This document shows positions 35,414 to 47,368 of a stretch of 64,000 bases of DNA, piece by piece. Each line of letters starts with the position of its first letter. Positions within the stretch are counted from its first letter, which is position 1. Source of the stretch: Acetobacter sp. (GTDB lineage Bacteria; Pseudomonadota; Alphaproteobacteria; Acetobacterales; Acetobacteraceae); assembly GCA_017474285.1 (NCBI GenBank), contig JAFVHT010000059.1, positions 1 to 64,000 of the forward strand, written 5' to 3'. The notes under the pieces were generated by a model. It made no database searches. It was not told the DNA's origin and worked only from the letters and a program-made list of their open reading frames with translations. A program made the translations under genes and the position numbers.

Positions 35414-36229
35414 ATGCGCCTTGTCACATGGAATATTAACTCCCTCCGTTTACGCCTCCCTTTACTAAAACAACTTGTTACAAAAACAAAACCCGATATT
35501 CTCTGCCTACAAGAAACGAAAGTGCCAGACTCTCTTTTCCCACATGCAGACCTCCGCGCCCTTGGTTTTGAATATCAATTTTACCGAGGTATGAAAGGAT
35601 ATAATGGCGTTGCACTCCTCTCCCGTTACCCGTTAAGCCCCTTACCCCTTTCATATCCACCCTTGCCATCCTGTTGCGCACCTGAAGAATGCCGTCATCA
35701 TGCTGCAACCGTAACAAGCCCCTTTGGACCAATTGAACTGCATACATTTTACGTGCCCGCAGGAGGTGACATACCAGACTCACACACAAACCCAAAATTT
35801 GCACATAAATTAACTTTTGTTGAGGCGGTAACCCAATGGTTCCAACAACGTGCTCACACATCTCCTTTAACGTCCATGATTCTCACAGGGGATTTGAATA
35901 TTGCCCCTCTTGAACACGATGTTTGGAGCCATAAACAACTCCTTAACGTGGTCAGCCATACGCCTCCTGAAACAGAACGACTTAATTGCTGGCTCAATAC
36001 AGGTTTTGTTGATACTATGCGCCATTTTGTACCTCCATCTGAAAAACTCTACACATGGTGGTCCTATCGTAATAAAGACTGGAAAAAATCCAACAGAGGA
36101 CGCAGGCTTGATCATATTTGGGTCACACCAGACCTTGTTAAAAATCTCTCATCACTTAATGTTCTTACCCCTGCACGAGATTGGTCTCCTCCTTCTGATC
36201 ATGTGCCTGTTGTGCTTGATTTTGCCTGA
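35414..36229 (+). CDS. xthA: Exodeoxyribonuclease III / AP endonuclease
   Basis: The 271-residue enzyme belongs to the exonuclease-endonuclease-phosphatase fold and cleaves at abasic sites in base excision repair. Key segments are TWNINSLRLRLP, LCLQETK (metal-binding Glu), the central GDLNIAPLEHDVW, LDHIWVT and the terminal SDHVPVVLDF (catalytic Asp-His). The length is normal. It is divergent from gmk across 290 non-coding bases and appears monocistronic. Confidence 0.94.
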   Translation: MRLVTWNINSLRLRLPLLKQLVTKTKPDILCLQETKVPDSLFPHADLRALGFEYQFYRGMKGYNGVALLSRYPLSPLPLSYPPLPSCCAPEECRHHAATVTSPFGPIELHTFYVPAGGDIPDSHTNPKFAHKLTFVEAVTQWFQQRAHTSPLTSMILTGDLNIAPLEHDVWSHKQLLNVVSHTPPETERLNCWLNTGFVDTMRHFVPPSEKLYTWWSYRNKDWKKSNRGRRLDHIWVTPDLVKNLSSLNVLTPARDWSPPSDHVPVVLDFA

Positions 36230-36492
36230 TTTGTTTCACCCAATTTTGACTCATCTCTCTTACATAAGGGATACGAAATAAAAAAGTATTAGGCTTAAGG
36301 GAGTATAAGACTATTTTTATATTAAGGCTTTACGTGTTATAATTGTGTGTTTTACGTATTTTGATCGTGCATGGGAAAACCACACAAAAAGATGAAATCT
36401 CTTATCGTTGATCTCTCTCATCCAATTCTATCGTCTATTTCTGTTCATTACTGTTATAGATTACTCATATTGCTTCATATTGCTAAAAACTC

Positions 36493-37611
36493 ATGATTAA
36501 CACACTCTCTCACCGCCTTAAGCGATACCTCATTTCAGAGACAGAGGGTACAGATATAAATCACACTATAGAAAACGAAATACCTTTATTTCATACTCCA
36601 CCCTCTGTCTCTATGTGTCGTTATGCCCAACTCCGCGCTGTTACGCGTTTATGTGCGCTAACCGTTTGGGTGCCCTTATCAGTTGGTTTTGAAGCGTGTT
36701 TGCTCCCCATTCCCGGAATCGCTAAAATTTGCTGGACACGAGTTGTTTGGGGCGTTCTTTGCCGTATCATTGGGTTACGGATCCGCGTTGTTGGAGAACG
36801 CGTCGGAACGATTGGAGGGTATAGAGCACGCAAGCGTGGTGAACGTCCCGTTATTTATGTTTCAAACCATACATCATGGCTTGATGTACCTGTATTAGGT
36901 ACTATTCTCCCCTCTGTTTTTGTGGCGAAAGAAGATATTGAACATTGGCCCATTATGGGACTTGTTTCTAAAATCGGGCGTACTATTTTTGTGAGTCGCC
37001 AACGCAGCACTACAGGACATGAACGTGATGTTATGATCCAACGCATGGCACATGGTGATAATCTCGTTCTTTTTCCTGAAGGCACATCTTCTGACGGGTC
37101 TCGCGTCTTGCCCTTTTTGTCAGCGTTTTTTTCTATTGCGAAACACTCTCTTTCCAAAGCAAGACTTTCTGATCACCCCACTCTCTCACAGACTTCTACA
37201 ATAACTCCCCTTATTCAACCCGTTTCTGTTGTTTATGATTCGCTAGATGGTTTACCCATTGGCCGGTTACGGAGACCTGTTTTTTCTTGGTATGGTGAAA
37301 TGGATCTTGGTCCCCATGTCTGGCAACTTCTACAAAAGCGAGAAGGGCGTGCAACGGTTATTTTACATGAACCCCTTGATCCGGATTTATTTCCAAGCCG
37401 TAAAGCCCTTGCCCAAGCAACATGGAAATCCGTTGTTCATGGAGCAGCAGATTTACGACAAAATCACACACCTCGTATTCAACCAGGACGATTTCATGCT
37501 GCAACATTGCCGTTCGCTTTTATCCCTACTTGTTGGCGACTCTTTGATACTTGCCTTGAAAAAATTTTTACTTTTCTTTTTGTGTCCTCTCGCAATCCGC
37601 ATGATGACTAA
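36493..37611 (+). CDS. plsC: 1-acyl-sn-glycerol-3-phosphate acyltransferase (PlsC family)
   Basis: The 372-residue membrane-associated acyltransferase makes phosphatidic acid by acylating lysophosphatidate. NHTSWLD is the catalytic NHx4D motif and FPEGTSSDG the substrate-binding motif. VFVAKEDIEHWPIMG and GRTIFVSR fall between them as expected. A hydrophobic segment near residues 55-80 anchors it. The protein is longer than minimal PlsC, with about 60 extra N-terminal and 60 C-terminal residues. It could alternatively act on ornithine lipid (OlsA-like); the sequence does not separate these. miaB follows 58 bases downstream. Confidence 0.85.
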   Translation: MINTLSHRLKRYLISETEGTDINHTIENEIPLFHTPPSVSMCRYAQLRAVTRLCALTVWVPLSVGFEACLLPIPGIAKICWTRVVWGVLCRIIGLRIRVVGERVGTIGGYRARKRGERPVIYVSNHTSWLDVPVLGTILPSVFVAKEDIEHWPIMGLVSKIGRTIFVSRQRSTTGHERDVMIQRMAHGDNLVLFPEGTSSDGSRVLPFLSAFFSIAKHSLSKARLSDHPTLSQTSTITPLIQPVSVVYDSLDGLPIGRLRRPVFSWYGEMDLGPHVWQLLQKREGRATVILHEPLDPDLFPSRKALAQATWKSVVHGAADLRQNHTPRIQPGRFHAATLPFAFIPTCWRLFDTCLEKIFTFLFVSSRNPHDD

Positions 37612-37669
37612 CAACTCAAATAAGCTTTTTACGTATCGTTTTCCTCTATAAAACAATAAGATAACTCCT

Positions 37670-39058
37670 ATGACGACTCTCTCCCCACAAACAGCAACAC
37701 CCCCCTCCCCCACACGCGGAGTGCATGTTATCACGTGGGGTTGTCAAATGAACGTCTATGATAGTGCGCGTATGCAAGATGTTTTACGCCCTTTAGGATT
37801 TACACCTGTTGACACACCTGAAACGGCAGAAATTATTATCCTCAATACGTGCCATATCCGTGATAAGGCTGCGGAAAAAGTTTTTTCTGAACTCGGTCGG
37901 TTACGCCTTATTAAGGAAGCACGTAAAATACGTGGACAACAAACCCTTATTGCTGTTGCTGGCTGCGTCGCACAAGCTGAAGGAGAAGAACTTTTAACAC
38001 GAGCACCTTATGTTGATATTGTTCTCGGTCCGCAAACTTATCACCGTTTACCCGACATGCTTGCCAACGCTGCCCGTACAGGTAAAGCTGTGATTGATAT
38101 TGATTTCCCTACTGAGCAAAAATTTGATTTTCTCCCGCAAAATGAAACGCCTCAAAGCCCAAACTATCCGACCGCTTTTCTAACGATTCAAGAGGGCTGT
38201 GATAAATTTTGTTCTTTTTGCGTGGTTCCTTATACACGTGGGGCAGAAAATAGCAGACCCGTTAGCACTATTTTAGAGGAAGCCAAAAGGTTGGTTGACT
38301 TAGGTGTACGCGATATTAGCTTGTTGGGGCAAAATGTTAATGCCTATCATGGTGTAGGTCCTGATGGGAATTTATGGTCTTTAGCGCGTTTAGCTTACGA
38401 GCTCGCCAAAATTCCAGCGCTGTTACGCATTCGTTATACGACCTCGCACCCCCGTGATATGGACGATACTCTCATTGCCGCTCATCGGGATTTACCCCAA
38501 CTCATGCCTTTTTTACATCTACCTGTACAATCAGGATCAGATCGAATTTTACGGGCTATGAACCGAGGACACACCGCGAGTAACTATATCGATATTGTCC
38601 ACCGCCTACGCGAGGCACGTCCCGATATTGCCCTATCTTCTGATTTTATTGTTGGTTACCCGGGAGAAACAGATGAGGATTTTAACGCCACGATGCGACT
38701 TGTGCAAAAAGTTGGTTTTGCCCTTGCCTATTCGTTTAAATACTCACCAAGACCGGGCACACCTGCTGCCGAAGCGCCTTTACAAATACCAGAAGATATT
38801 AAAAATACTCGTCTTCAAATTTTGCAAAAAATTCTGCATGAGCAACAAGATACATTTAATGATCAACTTGTTGGGCACTCCATTCCTGTTCTCTTTACCT
38901 CCCGTGGACGAAAACAAGGACAAATCGTGGGGCGCTCCCCCTGGCTGCAACCTGTACATATTAACGGACCTGAACATCTCATTGGACAAGAACGCCTAGT
39001 ACGAATTACAGCGCGGTTAAGCCATTCTCTAGATGGCATTCTAGAGGGAAATATTTAA
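37670..39058 (+). CDS. miaB: tRNA-2-methylthio-N6-dimethylallyladenosine synthase
   Basis: This 462-residue radical-SAM methylthiotransferase modifies A37 of tRNAs reading UNN codons. The first iron-sulfur cluster is held by cysteines in GCQMN, NTCHIRD and AGCVAQ. The radical-SAM cluster is in [15 protein letters not shown]. The C-terminal TRAM domain reads [19 protein letters not shown]. The length is normal. miaB-ybeY-corC is a widespread order; phoH, which often stands after miaB, is missing here. Confidence 0.95.
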   Translation: MTTLSPQTATPPSPTRGVHVITWGCQMNVYDSARMQDVLRPLGFTPVDTPETAEIIILNTCHIRDKAAEKVFSELGRLRLIKEARKIRGQQTLIAVAGCVAQAEGEELLTRAPYVDIVLGPQTYHRLPDMLANAARTGKAVIDIDFPTEQKFDFLPQNETPQSPNYPTAFLTIQEGCDKFCSFCVVPYTRGAENSRPVSTILEEAKRLVDLGVRDISLLGQNVNAYHGVGPDGNLWSLARLAYELAKIPALLRIRYTTSHPRDMDDTLIAAHRDLPQLMPFLHLPVQSGSDRILRAMNRGHTASNYIDIVHRLREARPDIALSSDFIVGYPGETDEDFNATMRLVQKVGFALAYSFKYSPRPGTPAAEAPLQIPEDIKNTRLQILQKILHEQQDTFNDQLVGHSIPVLFTSRGRKQGQIVGRSPWLQPVHINGPEHLIGQERLVRITARLSHSLDGILEGNI

Positions 39059-39175
39059 AAATTTCTAAGAATTTTGAGAAAAATGATATTTCTCATTACG
39101 CTTATGTTCATTTTTGTTATTATTATTAATAACATTTTACTTAATAAAACGCCGTAAAGGTATTGCGGAAAAATT

Positions 39176-39694
39176 ATGACACCGCTCCGTTCTATCAACT
39201 CTCTTTCCGCTCAAGAGACGTTGTTTTTAAGAAGTTTTTCACCAGATATTGTTATTCAAGATAGGCGTTGGCACTGTTATGTGCCCTCCCTTGAGAAATT
39301 TATTCAGCGTGTTTTAAGAGTATGTCATGAATATGGTACATTACCGCAGACTCTTATCCTTTCAACTGATCGGGCTGTACGTATTTTAAATGGACGGTAT
39401 CGAAGATCTTACAAGCCCACGAATGTTCTTACTTTTACCCTTGCCCCTCACGCTTCCCAAAGTGATTATCACGTTTTGGGCGATATTTTTTTAGCCTTTG
39501 AAACAATTCGTCGTGAAGCCTATAAAACCCATCGCCCGTTTGCGCATCATTTAGCACATTTAATTATTCATGGGAGTTTACACCTCGCAGGATATGATCA
39601 CCATCATCCGGGCGAGGCACAGCGTATGGAAATGTTAGAATCTTTTCTTTTGTCACGATTACACATCCCTAACCCATGGAAACCTCGTTCATGA
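39176..39694 (+). CDS. ybeY: Endoribonuclease YbeY (rRNA maturation)
   Basis: This 172-residue metallo-RNase takes part in 16S rRNA 3' processing and ribosome quality control. The zinc motif HGSLHLAGYDH near residue 125, followed by EAQRME, is decisive. TNVLTFTL and LGDIFLAFETI are family segments. Its stop overlaps the start of the CBS-domain gene (ATGA at 39691), so the two are coupled. Confidence 0.94.
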   Translation: MTPLRSINSLSAQETLFLRSFSPDIVIQDRRWHCYVPSLEKFIQRVLRVCHEYGTLPQTLILSTDRAVRILNGRYRRSYKPTNVLTFTLAPHASQSDYHVLGDIFLAFETIRREAYKTHRPFAHHLAHLIIHGSLHLAGYDHHHPGEAQRMEMLESFLLSRLHIPNPWKPRS

Positions 39695-40665
39695 GCCAGA
39701 ATATGAACCAGAAAAAAACTTTTTTACGTCGGGTTAATCAAAAAATTTCCTCTCTTTTTCATCGACAAAAACACCCAATAAACCTGCGCCATTCTATCAC
39801 AGCATTAGTACAACAAGCAGCAAAAGAATCCCATATTATTAACGGAGAAACCCAAGAGCTCGACAGACAAGAACAAGCTCTAATCGCCAATGTATTACGA
39901 TTACGTCATATCTCGGCGCATGATGTTATGATCCCAAGAGCAGATATTGTGGCTATTCCTGTTTCTACAAGTCTCAACGAAGCCCTTGCTATGATCCGAC
40001 AGGAAAATTACTCTCGTATGCCTGTTTATCGTGATCAGCTCGACAATGTGATAGGCATGATTCACATTAAAGATTTAATGGCTTATGTGGGTACTGATGA
40101 AGCCTTTAACCTTGAAAATTTATTACGACAACCCTTACTCATTGCCCCATATCTCCCTATTTTAGACCTTATGCTCCAAATGCGGCAACGGCAAACCCAT
40201 CTCGCTTTAGTTATTGATGAATATGGTGGTATTGACGGACTCGTAACAATTGAAGACCTTATTGAAACCATTGTAGGGGGTATTTCAGACGAACATGATG
40301 ACCCTCCTATAACCATGATCACACCACGACAAGATGGCTCTTTTGATGTTGACGCACGTTGCCCTGTTGAAGAATTTGAACAACATATTGGACCTATTTT
40401 GACTCAAGAGGAAAATGCGACAGAAATCGAAACTATTGGGGGGCTTGTTTTCCGTGTGGCAGGCTATATTCCAACCCGAGGAGAAGTCATCAGTCACCCT
40501 AATGGTTTTCTTTTTCGTATTTTAGATGCTGATGTGCGACACATTCGCCGTTTACGCGTACGCCCTTATCATCCCCCCTATGTCCCTCATACATCGCAAG
40601 ACGTAGCTCAAACGAATTACCCCTCCCTACAAGAAAAGCTAAAAAATCCTTCAGAACAAATTTAA
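39691..40665 (+). CDS. corC: CBS-domain protein of the CorC/HlyC family
   Basis: ATG 39691 overlaps the ybeY stop and gives 324 residues; an ATG five codons earlier is also open. Two CBS domains are visible (HDVMIPRADIVAIPV; MRQRQTHLALVIDEYGG, then LVTIEDLIETIVG), followed by the CorC_HlyC domain (DVDARCPVEEFEQHI, then ETIGGLVFRVAGYIPTRGE). There is no membrane domain, as in classic CorC. Proposed roles include Mg/Co efflux and divalent cation balance. The apolipoprotein N-acyltransferase gene often found next is not here. Confidence 0.9.
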   Translation: MSQNMNQKKTFLRRVNQKISSLFHRQKHPINLRHSITALVQQAAKESHIINGETQELDRQEQALIANVLRLRHISAHDVMIPRADIVAIPVSTSLNEALAMIRQENYSRMPVYRDQLDNVIGMIHIKDLMAYVGTDEAFNLENLLRQPLLIAPYLPILDLMLQMRQRQTHLALVIDEYGGIDGLVTIEDLIETIVGGISDEHDDPPITMITPRQDGSFDVDARCPVEEFEQHIGPILTQEENATEIETIGGLVFRVAGYIPTRGEVISHPNGFLFRILDADVRHIRRLRVRPYHPPYVPHTSQDVAQTNYPSLQEKLKNPSEQI

Positions 40666-40738
40666 TTGACGTCTATAATTTTTTATCACAGAATTGTTTT
40701 CTGTTTTATATTTTCCATTTTTTGAAATGTTGTTCTCT

Positions 40739-41365
40739 ATGCGTTTTATATCTTTTTCACGTCGTTTATTTCTCGCTGGTATTGGAGGCTCTCTCACGGC
40801 AAGCCTTATCCCTCTAGCCAATGCAACAGAAATAACCAACACAGATTTAACGCCACGTGCTCTTGGGAACCCCAAAGCTCCAATGGTCGTGGAAGAGTGG
40901 TTCTCTCTTACTTGTATCCATTGTGCAGAATTTGCTAAAAATACTTTCCCATCTGTTAAGAAAAACCTTATCGATACTGGTAAAATTTATTACGTGTTTC
41001 ATGATTTCCCAACAGATAAACTTGCTATTACAGCAGCGATGGTTGCCCGGACATTGCCGCCAGATCGGTATTTAGCATTTTGTAAGGCACTCCTCTCTAA
41101 CCTTGATCGGTGGGCTTATCGTCAAGATGGGAAACAATTAGAAGAGCTAAAAAAAATGTCTGCCTTTGCGGGTATGCCTGCCGATATTTTTGATAAAGCT
41201 ATTGCTGATCAAAAATTGATGAAATTTATTCTCGACACTCAAAGTGCAGCTGAAAGTAAATATCACATCGATTCTACACCAACATTTCGCTTTAATCATA
41301 AAGAACAAGCAACTGGTTCACTGAGTTATGAGGCCTTTCTTGCTAATATGAAAAAAGCAACTTGA
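40739..41365 (+). CDS. DsbA-family thiol:disulfide oxidoreductase with Tat-type signal
   Basis: ATG 40739 gives about 208 residues: MRFISFSRRLFLAGIGG, where SRRLFLA is a twin-arginine motif, then a hydrophobic stretch and a cleavage site near ANATE. The thioredoxin-like domain has the active site CIHC in a SLTCIHCAEF context, with a cis-Pro loop near STPTFRF. It belongs to the DsbA/BdbD-like group and should oxidise or isomerise thiols in the periplasm. A Tat signal on a DsbA-like protein is seen in other alphaproteobacteria. An upstream TTG frame (40694) is unlikely. Confidence 0.85.
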   Translation: MRFISFSRRLFLAGIGGSLTASLIPLANATEITNTDLTPRALGNPKAPMVVEEWFSLTCIHCAEFAKNTFPSVKKNLIDTGKIYYVFHDFPTDKLAITAAMVARTLPPDRYLAFCKALLSNLDRWAYRQDGKQLEELKKMSAFAGMPADIFDKAIADQKLMKFILDTQSAAESKYHIDSTPTFRFNHKEQATGSLSYEAFLANMKKAT

Positions 41366-41798
41366 TATTAAAGTTATAGAATCGGTAAACATTTAAAACG
41401 TTTCAAGTAACAAGTAAAGATTAAAGATACATTTTAGATAATGGGATAAACGTTTATTATCACTTTCCGTTTAACCACAGTACGTACAACAAGAAACAAG
41501 ATCGTGTAAAGTTTTTTTAGTTTTGTAAAAGCTACTATCAATTTACCGACACAAATAATAAAAAGATAATTTTTTACACCAAAACTCTATACCCATCAAT
41601 ATTTTTCTCTTTATAAAATCATAGAATCCCTATTCCCTGTAACATCACAATAGTGATTATTCTGTTCTTGGTAGTTAATACGTCTATCTTCAACGACTTT
41701 TATCGGAGAGGTCTTCAAGTGCTACCCCTTAGCGTGTTACAGGCTACGGCTACACACACGGAGCCGTTAGATTAGCAACCAGAGCAGAACAGGAATCT
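41366..41798. other. A+T-rich gap with no clear gene
   Basis: The left part (to about 41690) shows nothing but A+T-rich sequence. From about 41700 the composition changes to more balanced sequence that runs into the doubtful frame at 41733-41999 and its hairpins. I tested for tmRNA, SRP RNA, RNase P RNA and 6S RNA landmarks and found none. Confidence 0.4.
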
Positions 41799-41999
41799 AT
41801 GACTGACGCTTTTGAAAAGAAACCAGTTATTGAAGCCTATAGGTATCTGATTAAAGGTATTTGCAAAAAAAAGAACCTGTGGAGTATAGTACCAAAGGTG
41901 ATGGAGAGACGTCGGTTAAAACACCTAGCCTTTGCGGTTATTTCTTTAATGAGTGCTTCAGTACAGTCCCCATTGACTGAAGCACTTTCTGCACTTTAA
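41733..41999 (+). other. Doubtful short frame or structured RNA
   Basis: A frame open from 41733, with ATG at 41799, gives 66 residues from that ATG, beginning MTDAFEKKPVIEAYRYL and ending TEALSAL. There is no clear ribosome binding site. The 3' end of the frame coincides with a perfect 11-bp stem (agtgcttcagt / actgaagcact, 41952-41986). Two more hairpins follow, at 41991-42003 (gcact / agtgc) and 42009-42033 (agttgttg / caacaact). The run of stems right after a more GC-balanced stretch suggests either a small gene with attenuator-like structures or a non-coding RNA. No known family was recognised. Confidence 0.3.
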
Positions 42000-42077
42000 G
42001 TGCAAACGAGTTGTTGCCTATTTCACAACAACTGGTTGAACATAATGGGATTCTTTATTGTTTTTTTTGGTGATACT

Positions 42078-42368
42078 ATGAAAAAATTTACCATTTTTAC
42101 GGTATGTCCTATGGCTTTATCCCTTTCTGCGTGCGGTAAAAAAAGTGTAGAAATTCCAAAGCCAACTAAAGAAACATGTTCCGATAATTATTTAGGAAAT
42201 CACCCTAAACTCCTAAAACTTGTTCAAGCAGCTGCTAACGAAGCTATTGGTATTAACATGGGAGGTCAAACCACACCAGAAGCCAGACGTTTTAGGGAGG
42301 CTTGCTTGGAAATTATCAAATCTCAAAATAAAGTTGTGCCACCTGGTCCTCCTCGTCCCTTAGATTAG
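42078..42368 (+). CDS. Small putative lipoprotein
   Basis: ATG 42078 begins MKKFTIFTVCPMALSLSAC, a lipoprotein signal peptide with lipobox LSAC. The mature part is about 78 residues (CGKKSVEIPKP, then HPKLLKLVQAAANEAIG) and ends in a proline-rich tail (VVPPGPPRPLD). Two further cysteines (TCSD, EACLEI) could form a disulfide in the periplasm. The longer frame back to 42000 adds an unrelated hydrophobic stretch and is not preferred. The function is unknown. A strong bidirectional terminator lies downstream. Confidence 0.6.
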   Translation: MKKFTIFTVCPMALSLSACGKKSVEIPKPTKETCSDNYLGNHPKLLKLVQAAANEAIGINMGGQTTPEARRFREACLEIIKSQNKVVPPGPPRPLD

Positions 42369-42456
42369 TTTAAGTTTGTTGTTGGTGTTAAAAATCAGTT
42401 GTTGCCTTTTCTGCAATAGCAGCACCACCTACGCGACACCAGTAAATATTTTCATG

Positions 42457-42493
42457 AAAAGACCTCGCTTCCCGATAGAAAGCGAGGTCTTTT
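42457..42493. terminator. Bidirectional terminator between the lipoprotein gene and aarC
   Basis: A perfect 14-bp stem (aaaagacctcgctt / aagcgaggtctttt) with a 9-base loop, A-rich on one side and T-rich on the other, serves both converging genes. Confidence 0.9.
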
Positions 42494-42518
42494 CTAAACC
42501 ACGTTAAACGTTTTGGCT

Positions 42519-44513
<1,995 letters not shown>

Positions 44514-44822
44514 GTGACAACTACCGCTGCGCCGGCAGAAATTCTTAAAAAATTGCGCCATAGTATCGACAACATAGACGCTGCTCTTGTAGCTATGCTT
44601 GCGGAACGTTTTCGTTGTACTCGGGCTGTTGGTGAATTGAAATCTCTCCACAAAATGCCACCTGCTGATCCTACGCGAGAAGCACAACAAATTGCCCGTT
44701 TACGTCGTCTTGCTACAGAAGCAGATCTTGACCCAGATTTTGCAGAAAAATTTCTCAATTTTATTATTCATGAAGTCATTCGTCATCACGAAGTGATTGC
44801 CCGTTCATCAGAGTCGAAATAG
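44514..44822 (+). CDS. Chorismate mutase, AroQ class
   Basis: This 102-residue all-helical enzyme converts chorismate to prephenate for Phe and Tyr synthesis. Typical pieces are the N-terminal LRHSIDNIDAALVAMLAERF, the Arg/Lys pair in RCTRAVGELK, and DPTREAQQIARLR. The C-terminal helix reads FIIHEVIRHHEVI. The start is GTG 44514 with agaaaggt upstream. It is a stand-alone mutase, not fused to prephenate dehydratase. Confidence 0.9.
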   Translation: MTTTAAPAEILKKLRHSIDNIDAALVAMLAERFRCTRAVGELKSLHKMPPADPTREAQQIARLRRLATEADLDPDFAEKFLNFIIHEVIRHHEVIARSSESK

Positions 44823-45159
44823 TACAAAAACTACACAACACGACCAACACAATAGAACGTTAATGGCTTATTCTACGAGTCTTTAATCTTATAGGAATTA
44901 CCTTAATTAAGATGTGAAAATATTTTATTCTCGACTCTCTTTCCTCTTTTAAGGGTTTATTTTGATTGGCTTTCTTTTTTTTAGAGATATTTTACCGACG
45001 TTTTATAGGGATTAACACTTCCTATTTCCTATTAAAGGAAAATCGTGTTATTAAGTTTCTTAAACAGTGTGCTATTAAGAGGCAAGTTGTTTTTCGTATC
45101 GCGAGGTAATCGCGCTTTAGTTTTTGTTTTTTTGTTTGTATCACATAATGAGGGAAGCC
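44823..45159. other. Upstream region of gltA
   Basis: About 340 A+T-rich bases. A TTGATT at 44962-44967 with GATATT at 44986-44991 is a weak promoter candidate. A small hairpin (cgcg / cgcg near 45100-45115) precedes the gltA start. There is no gene. Confidence 0.35.
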
Positions 45160-46446
45160 ATGCAGAAAACTGCTACCATTAAAATTGGTGACAAAACCGC
45201 AGAAATGCCCGTCCTTCCAGGGACATTAGGGCCAGATGTTATTGATATCCGGAAACTTCCAGCAGAGCTCAATGTTTTTTCTTTTGATCCCGGTTATGGA
45301 GAAACCGCGTCTTGCACCAGCAAGATCACTTTTATTGATGGGGAAAAAGGTGTTCTCTTACATCGTGGTTATCCGATTGCCCAACTTGCTGAACAAGCCT
45401 CTTTTGAAGAAGTTATCTACCTTCTCCTCCATGGTGAACTTCCTACAGAGAAAGAGTATAAATCTTTTAAGCATTCACTCGTAAAACACACTCTTCTTCA
45501 CGAACAAATTCGTAATTTCTTCAATGGTTTTCGGCGCGATGCACATCCTATGGCGATTTTGTGTGGTAATGTAGGAGCTCTCTCCGCGTTCTACCCTGAT
45601 GCAAGCGATATTACTATCCCCGCCAACCGTGAATTAGCGGCTATTTGCCTCATTGCTAAAATTCCTACCATTACGGCCTGGGCATATAAATACACACAAG
45701 GTGAACCCTTTATTTACCCGCGCAATGACTTAAACTATGCGGAAAATTTCTTATCCATGATGTTTGGGTTAAGATCTGAAGAATATCGCGTTAACCCCAT
45801 TCTTTCCCGTGCAATCAATCGGCTTCTTATCCTCCATGCGGATCATGAACAAAACGCCTCTACCTCTACTGTCCGTTTAGCGGGTTCTACGGGCGCTAAT
45901 CCTTTTGCCTGTATTGCTGCGGGTATTGCTGCATTGTGGGGACCTGCTCATGGTGGTGCTAATGAAGCTGTTTTAAAAATGCTTGCGCATATTGGTAAAA
46001 AAGAAAATATCCCGAGTTTCCTTGCGCAAGTGAAAGATAAAAACAGCGGCGTTAAGCTTATGGGCTTTGGACATCGTGTTTATAAGAATTTTGATCCTCG
46101 TGCGAAAATCATGCAAAAAACATGCCATGAAGTTCTTGCAGAACTCGGCATTAAAGATGATCCTCTCCTTGATCTCGCTATGGAACTTGAAAATGTTGCC
46201 CTAAGCGATGATTATTTTGTCCAACGTAAACTCTATCCGAATGTTGATTTCTATTCTGGTATTGTTCTTAAAGCAATGGGCATTCCAACAAGTATGTTTA
46301 CGCCTCTCTTTGCTTTAGCCCGTACAACAGGTTGGATCAGCCAGTGGAAAGAAATGATTGAGGAACCTGGTCAGCGTATTTCTCGCCCGCGTCAGTTGTA
46401 CACTGGTCATACAGAACGTCAGTTCGTACCACTTGAAAAACGCTAA
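45160..46446 (+). CDS. gltA: Citrate synthase
   Basis: ATG 45160 (ribosome binding site aggga) gives 428 residues of the hexameric type II enzyme that condenses oxaloacetate and acetyl-CoA. Active-site segments are HADHEQNAS (first His), [11 protein letters not shown] (second His) and [14 protein letters not shown], and the catalytic Asp lies in YPNVDFYSG. The length and N-terminal beta domain fit the family. Nearness to aarC recalls the acetate-resistance genes (aarA, aarC) of Acetobacter. A strong terminator follows. Confidence 0.95.
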   Translation: MQKTATIKIGDKTAEMPVLPGTLGPDVIDIRKLPAELNVFSFDPGYGETASCTSKITFIDGEKGVLLHRGYPIAQLAEQASFEEVIYLLLHGELPTEKEYKSFKHSLVKHTLLHEQIRNFFNGFRRDAHPMAILCGNVGALSAFYPDASDITIPANRELAAICLIAKIPTITAWAYKYTQGEPFIYPRNDLNYAENFLSMMFGLRSEEYRVNPILSRAINRLLILHADHEQNASTSTVRLAGSTGANPFACIAAGIAALWGPAHGGANEAVLKMLAHIGKKENIPSFLAQVKDKNSGVKLMGFGHRVYKNFDPRAKIMQKTCHEVLAELGIKDDPLLDLAMELENVALSDDYFVQRKLYPNVDFYSGIVLKAMGIPTSMFTPLFALARTTGWISQWKEMIEEPGQRISRPRQLYTGHTERQFVPLEKR

Positions 46447-46471
46447 ACCTCACAGGGTGTACCTATAATAT

Positions 46472-46511
46472 ATAAGAGCACTTCGTTGTAACGAAGTGCT
46501 CTTATGAGTTT
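46472..46511 (+). terminator. Terminator after gltA
   Basis: A perfect 16-bp stem (ataagagcacttcgtt and its complement) with a 2-base loop spans 46472-46505, then gagttttt. Confidence 0.9.
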
Positions 46512-46592
46512 TTGTGTGATAGCGTCTTACACGTTTTTTTCCTCTTCCCCTATTTTGTTTGTAAACATTAAGCTTTTTTTAAGGATTATTTT

Positions 46593-47366
46593 ATGATGTC
46601 ATTTGTAGAAAACACATTGCCTCCATCAACATCATCCACAAAAAACATAAAAAAAACGTCATGGGATCACCAAGCGGCTTTAGAAACAGCCCGTATACTC
46701 ATGGAAATTAAAGCGATCAATTTCCGTCCAGAGGAACCTTATACCCTCACATCGGGTTGGAAATCTCCTGTTTATATTGATTGCCGCCGTATTATCTCTT
46801 TCCCTCGTGCACGCTCTCGGCTTATGGACCTTGCATCCCAAAAAATTGGTTTTCATATCGGATATGAAAGCCTTGATGTTATTGCCGGTGGAGAAACAGC
46901 AGGCATCCCTTTTGCCGCGTGGATTGCGGAACGGTTATCTTTGCCTATGGTCTATGTTCGTAAAAAACCAAAAGGATTTGGACGTAACGCTCAAATTGAG
47001 GGTGATATTCTTACGCATAAGCGAACTTTACTTGTAGAAGATCTTGCTACCGATGGCGGATCTAAAGTACATTTTGTCAATGCTTTACGCCATGCAGAAG
47101 CCGTTGTTGACCATAGTTTTGTTCTTTTTTATTACGATGTTTTTCCAGGATCACGTGAAACATTAGCAGAAGCAAGCATTACTCTCCATACTTTATGTAC
47201 TTGGCATGATGTATTAGAAGTATGTTTAACCTCTTCTTGTTTTTCAAAAGACACTTTAACTGAAATACATAACTTCCTTGAACAGCCATGCGAATGGTCT
47301 GCGCGGCATGGCGGTGTAGCTTCCCTTGAGGAAGCTCTTGCTTTTAAGAAAAACAAGGATCGATAA
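46593..47366 (+). CDS. pyrE: Orotate phosphoribosyltransferase
   Basis: The 257-residue protein makes orotidine-5'-phosphate in pyrimidine synthesis. The PRPP motif reads TLLVEDLATDGGSK, and the substrate loop region VRKKPKGFGRNAQIEG carries the catalytic lysines. It is about 40 residues longer than E. coli PyrE, with an N-terminal Ser/Thr/Lys-rich extension of about 25 residues and a C-terminal tail. The taagga ribosome binding site precedes ATGATG. murI follows after two bases, so they form an operon. Confidence 0.92.
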   Translation: MMSFVENTLPPSTSSTKNIKKTSWDHQAALETARILMEIKAINFRPEEPYTLTSGWKSPVYIDCRRIISFPRARSRLMDLASQKIGFHIGYESLDVIAGGETAGIPFAAWIAERLSLPMVYVRKKPKGFGRNAQIEGDILTHKRTLLVEDLATDGGSKVHFVNALRHAEAVVDHSFVLFYYDVFPGSRETLAEASITLHTLCTWHDVLEVCLTSSCFSKDTLTEIHNFLEQPCEWSARHGGVASLEEALAFKKNKDR

Positions 47367-47368
47367 TT

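Noticed and set aside
35478-35861. Minus-strand 127-codon frame inside xthA
   Set aside because: It is antisense to a clear exonuclease III gene and has no ribosome binding site or recognisable family.
41690-42010. Possible tmRNA, SRP RNA, RNase P RNA or 6S RNA
   Set aside because: None of the conserved core segments of these RNAs could be found, so only an unassigned structured region is reported.
45236-45484. Alternative 82-codon frame inside gltA
   Set aside because: It lies wholly within citrate synthase in another frame and has no independent signals.
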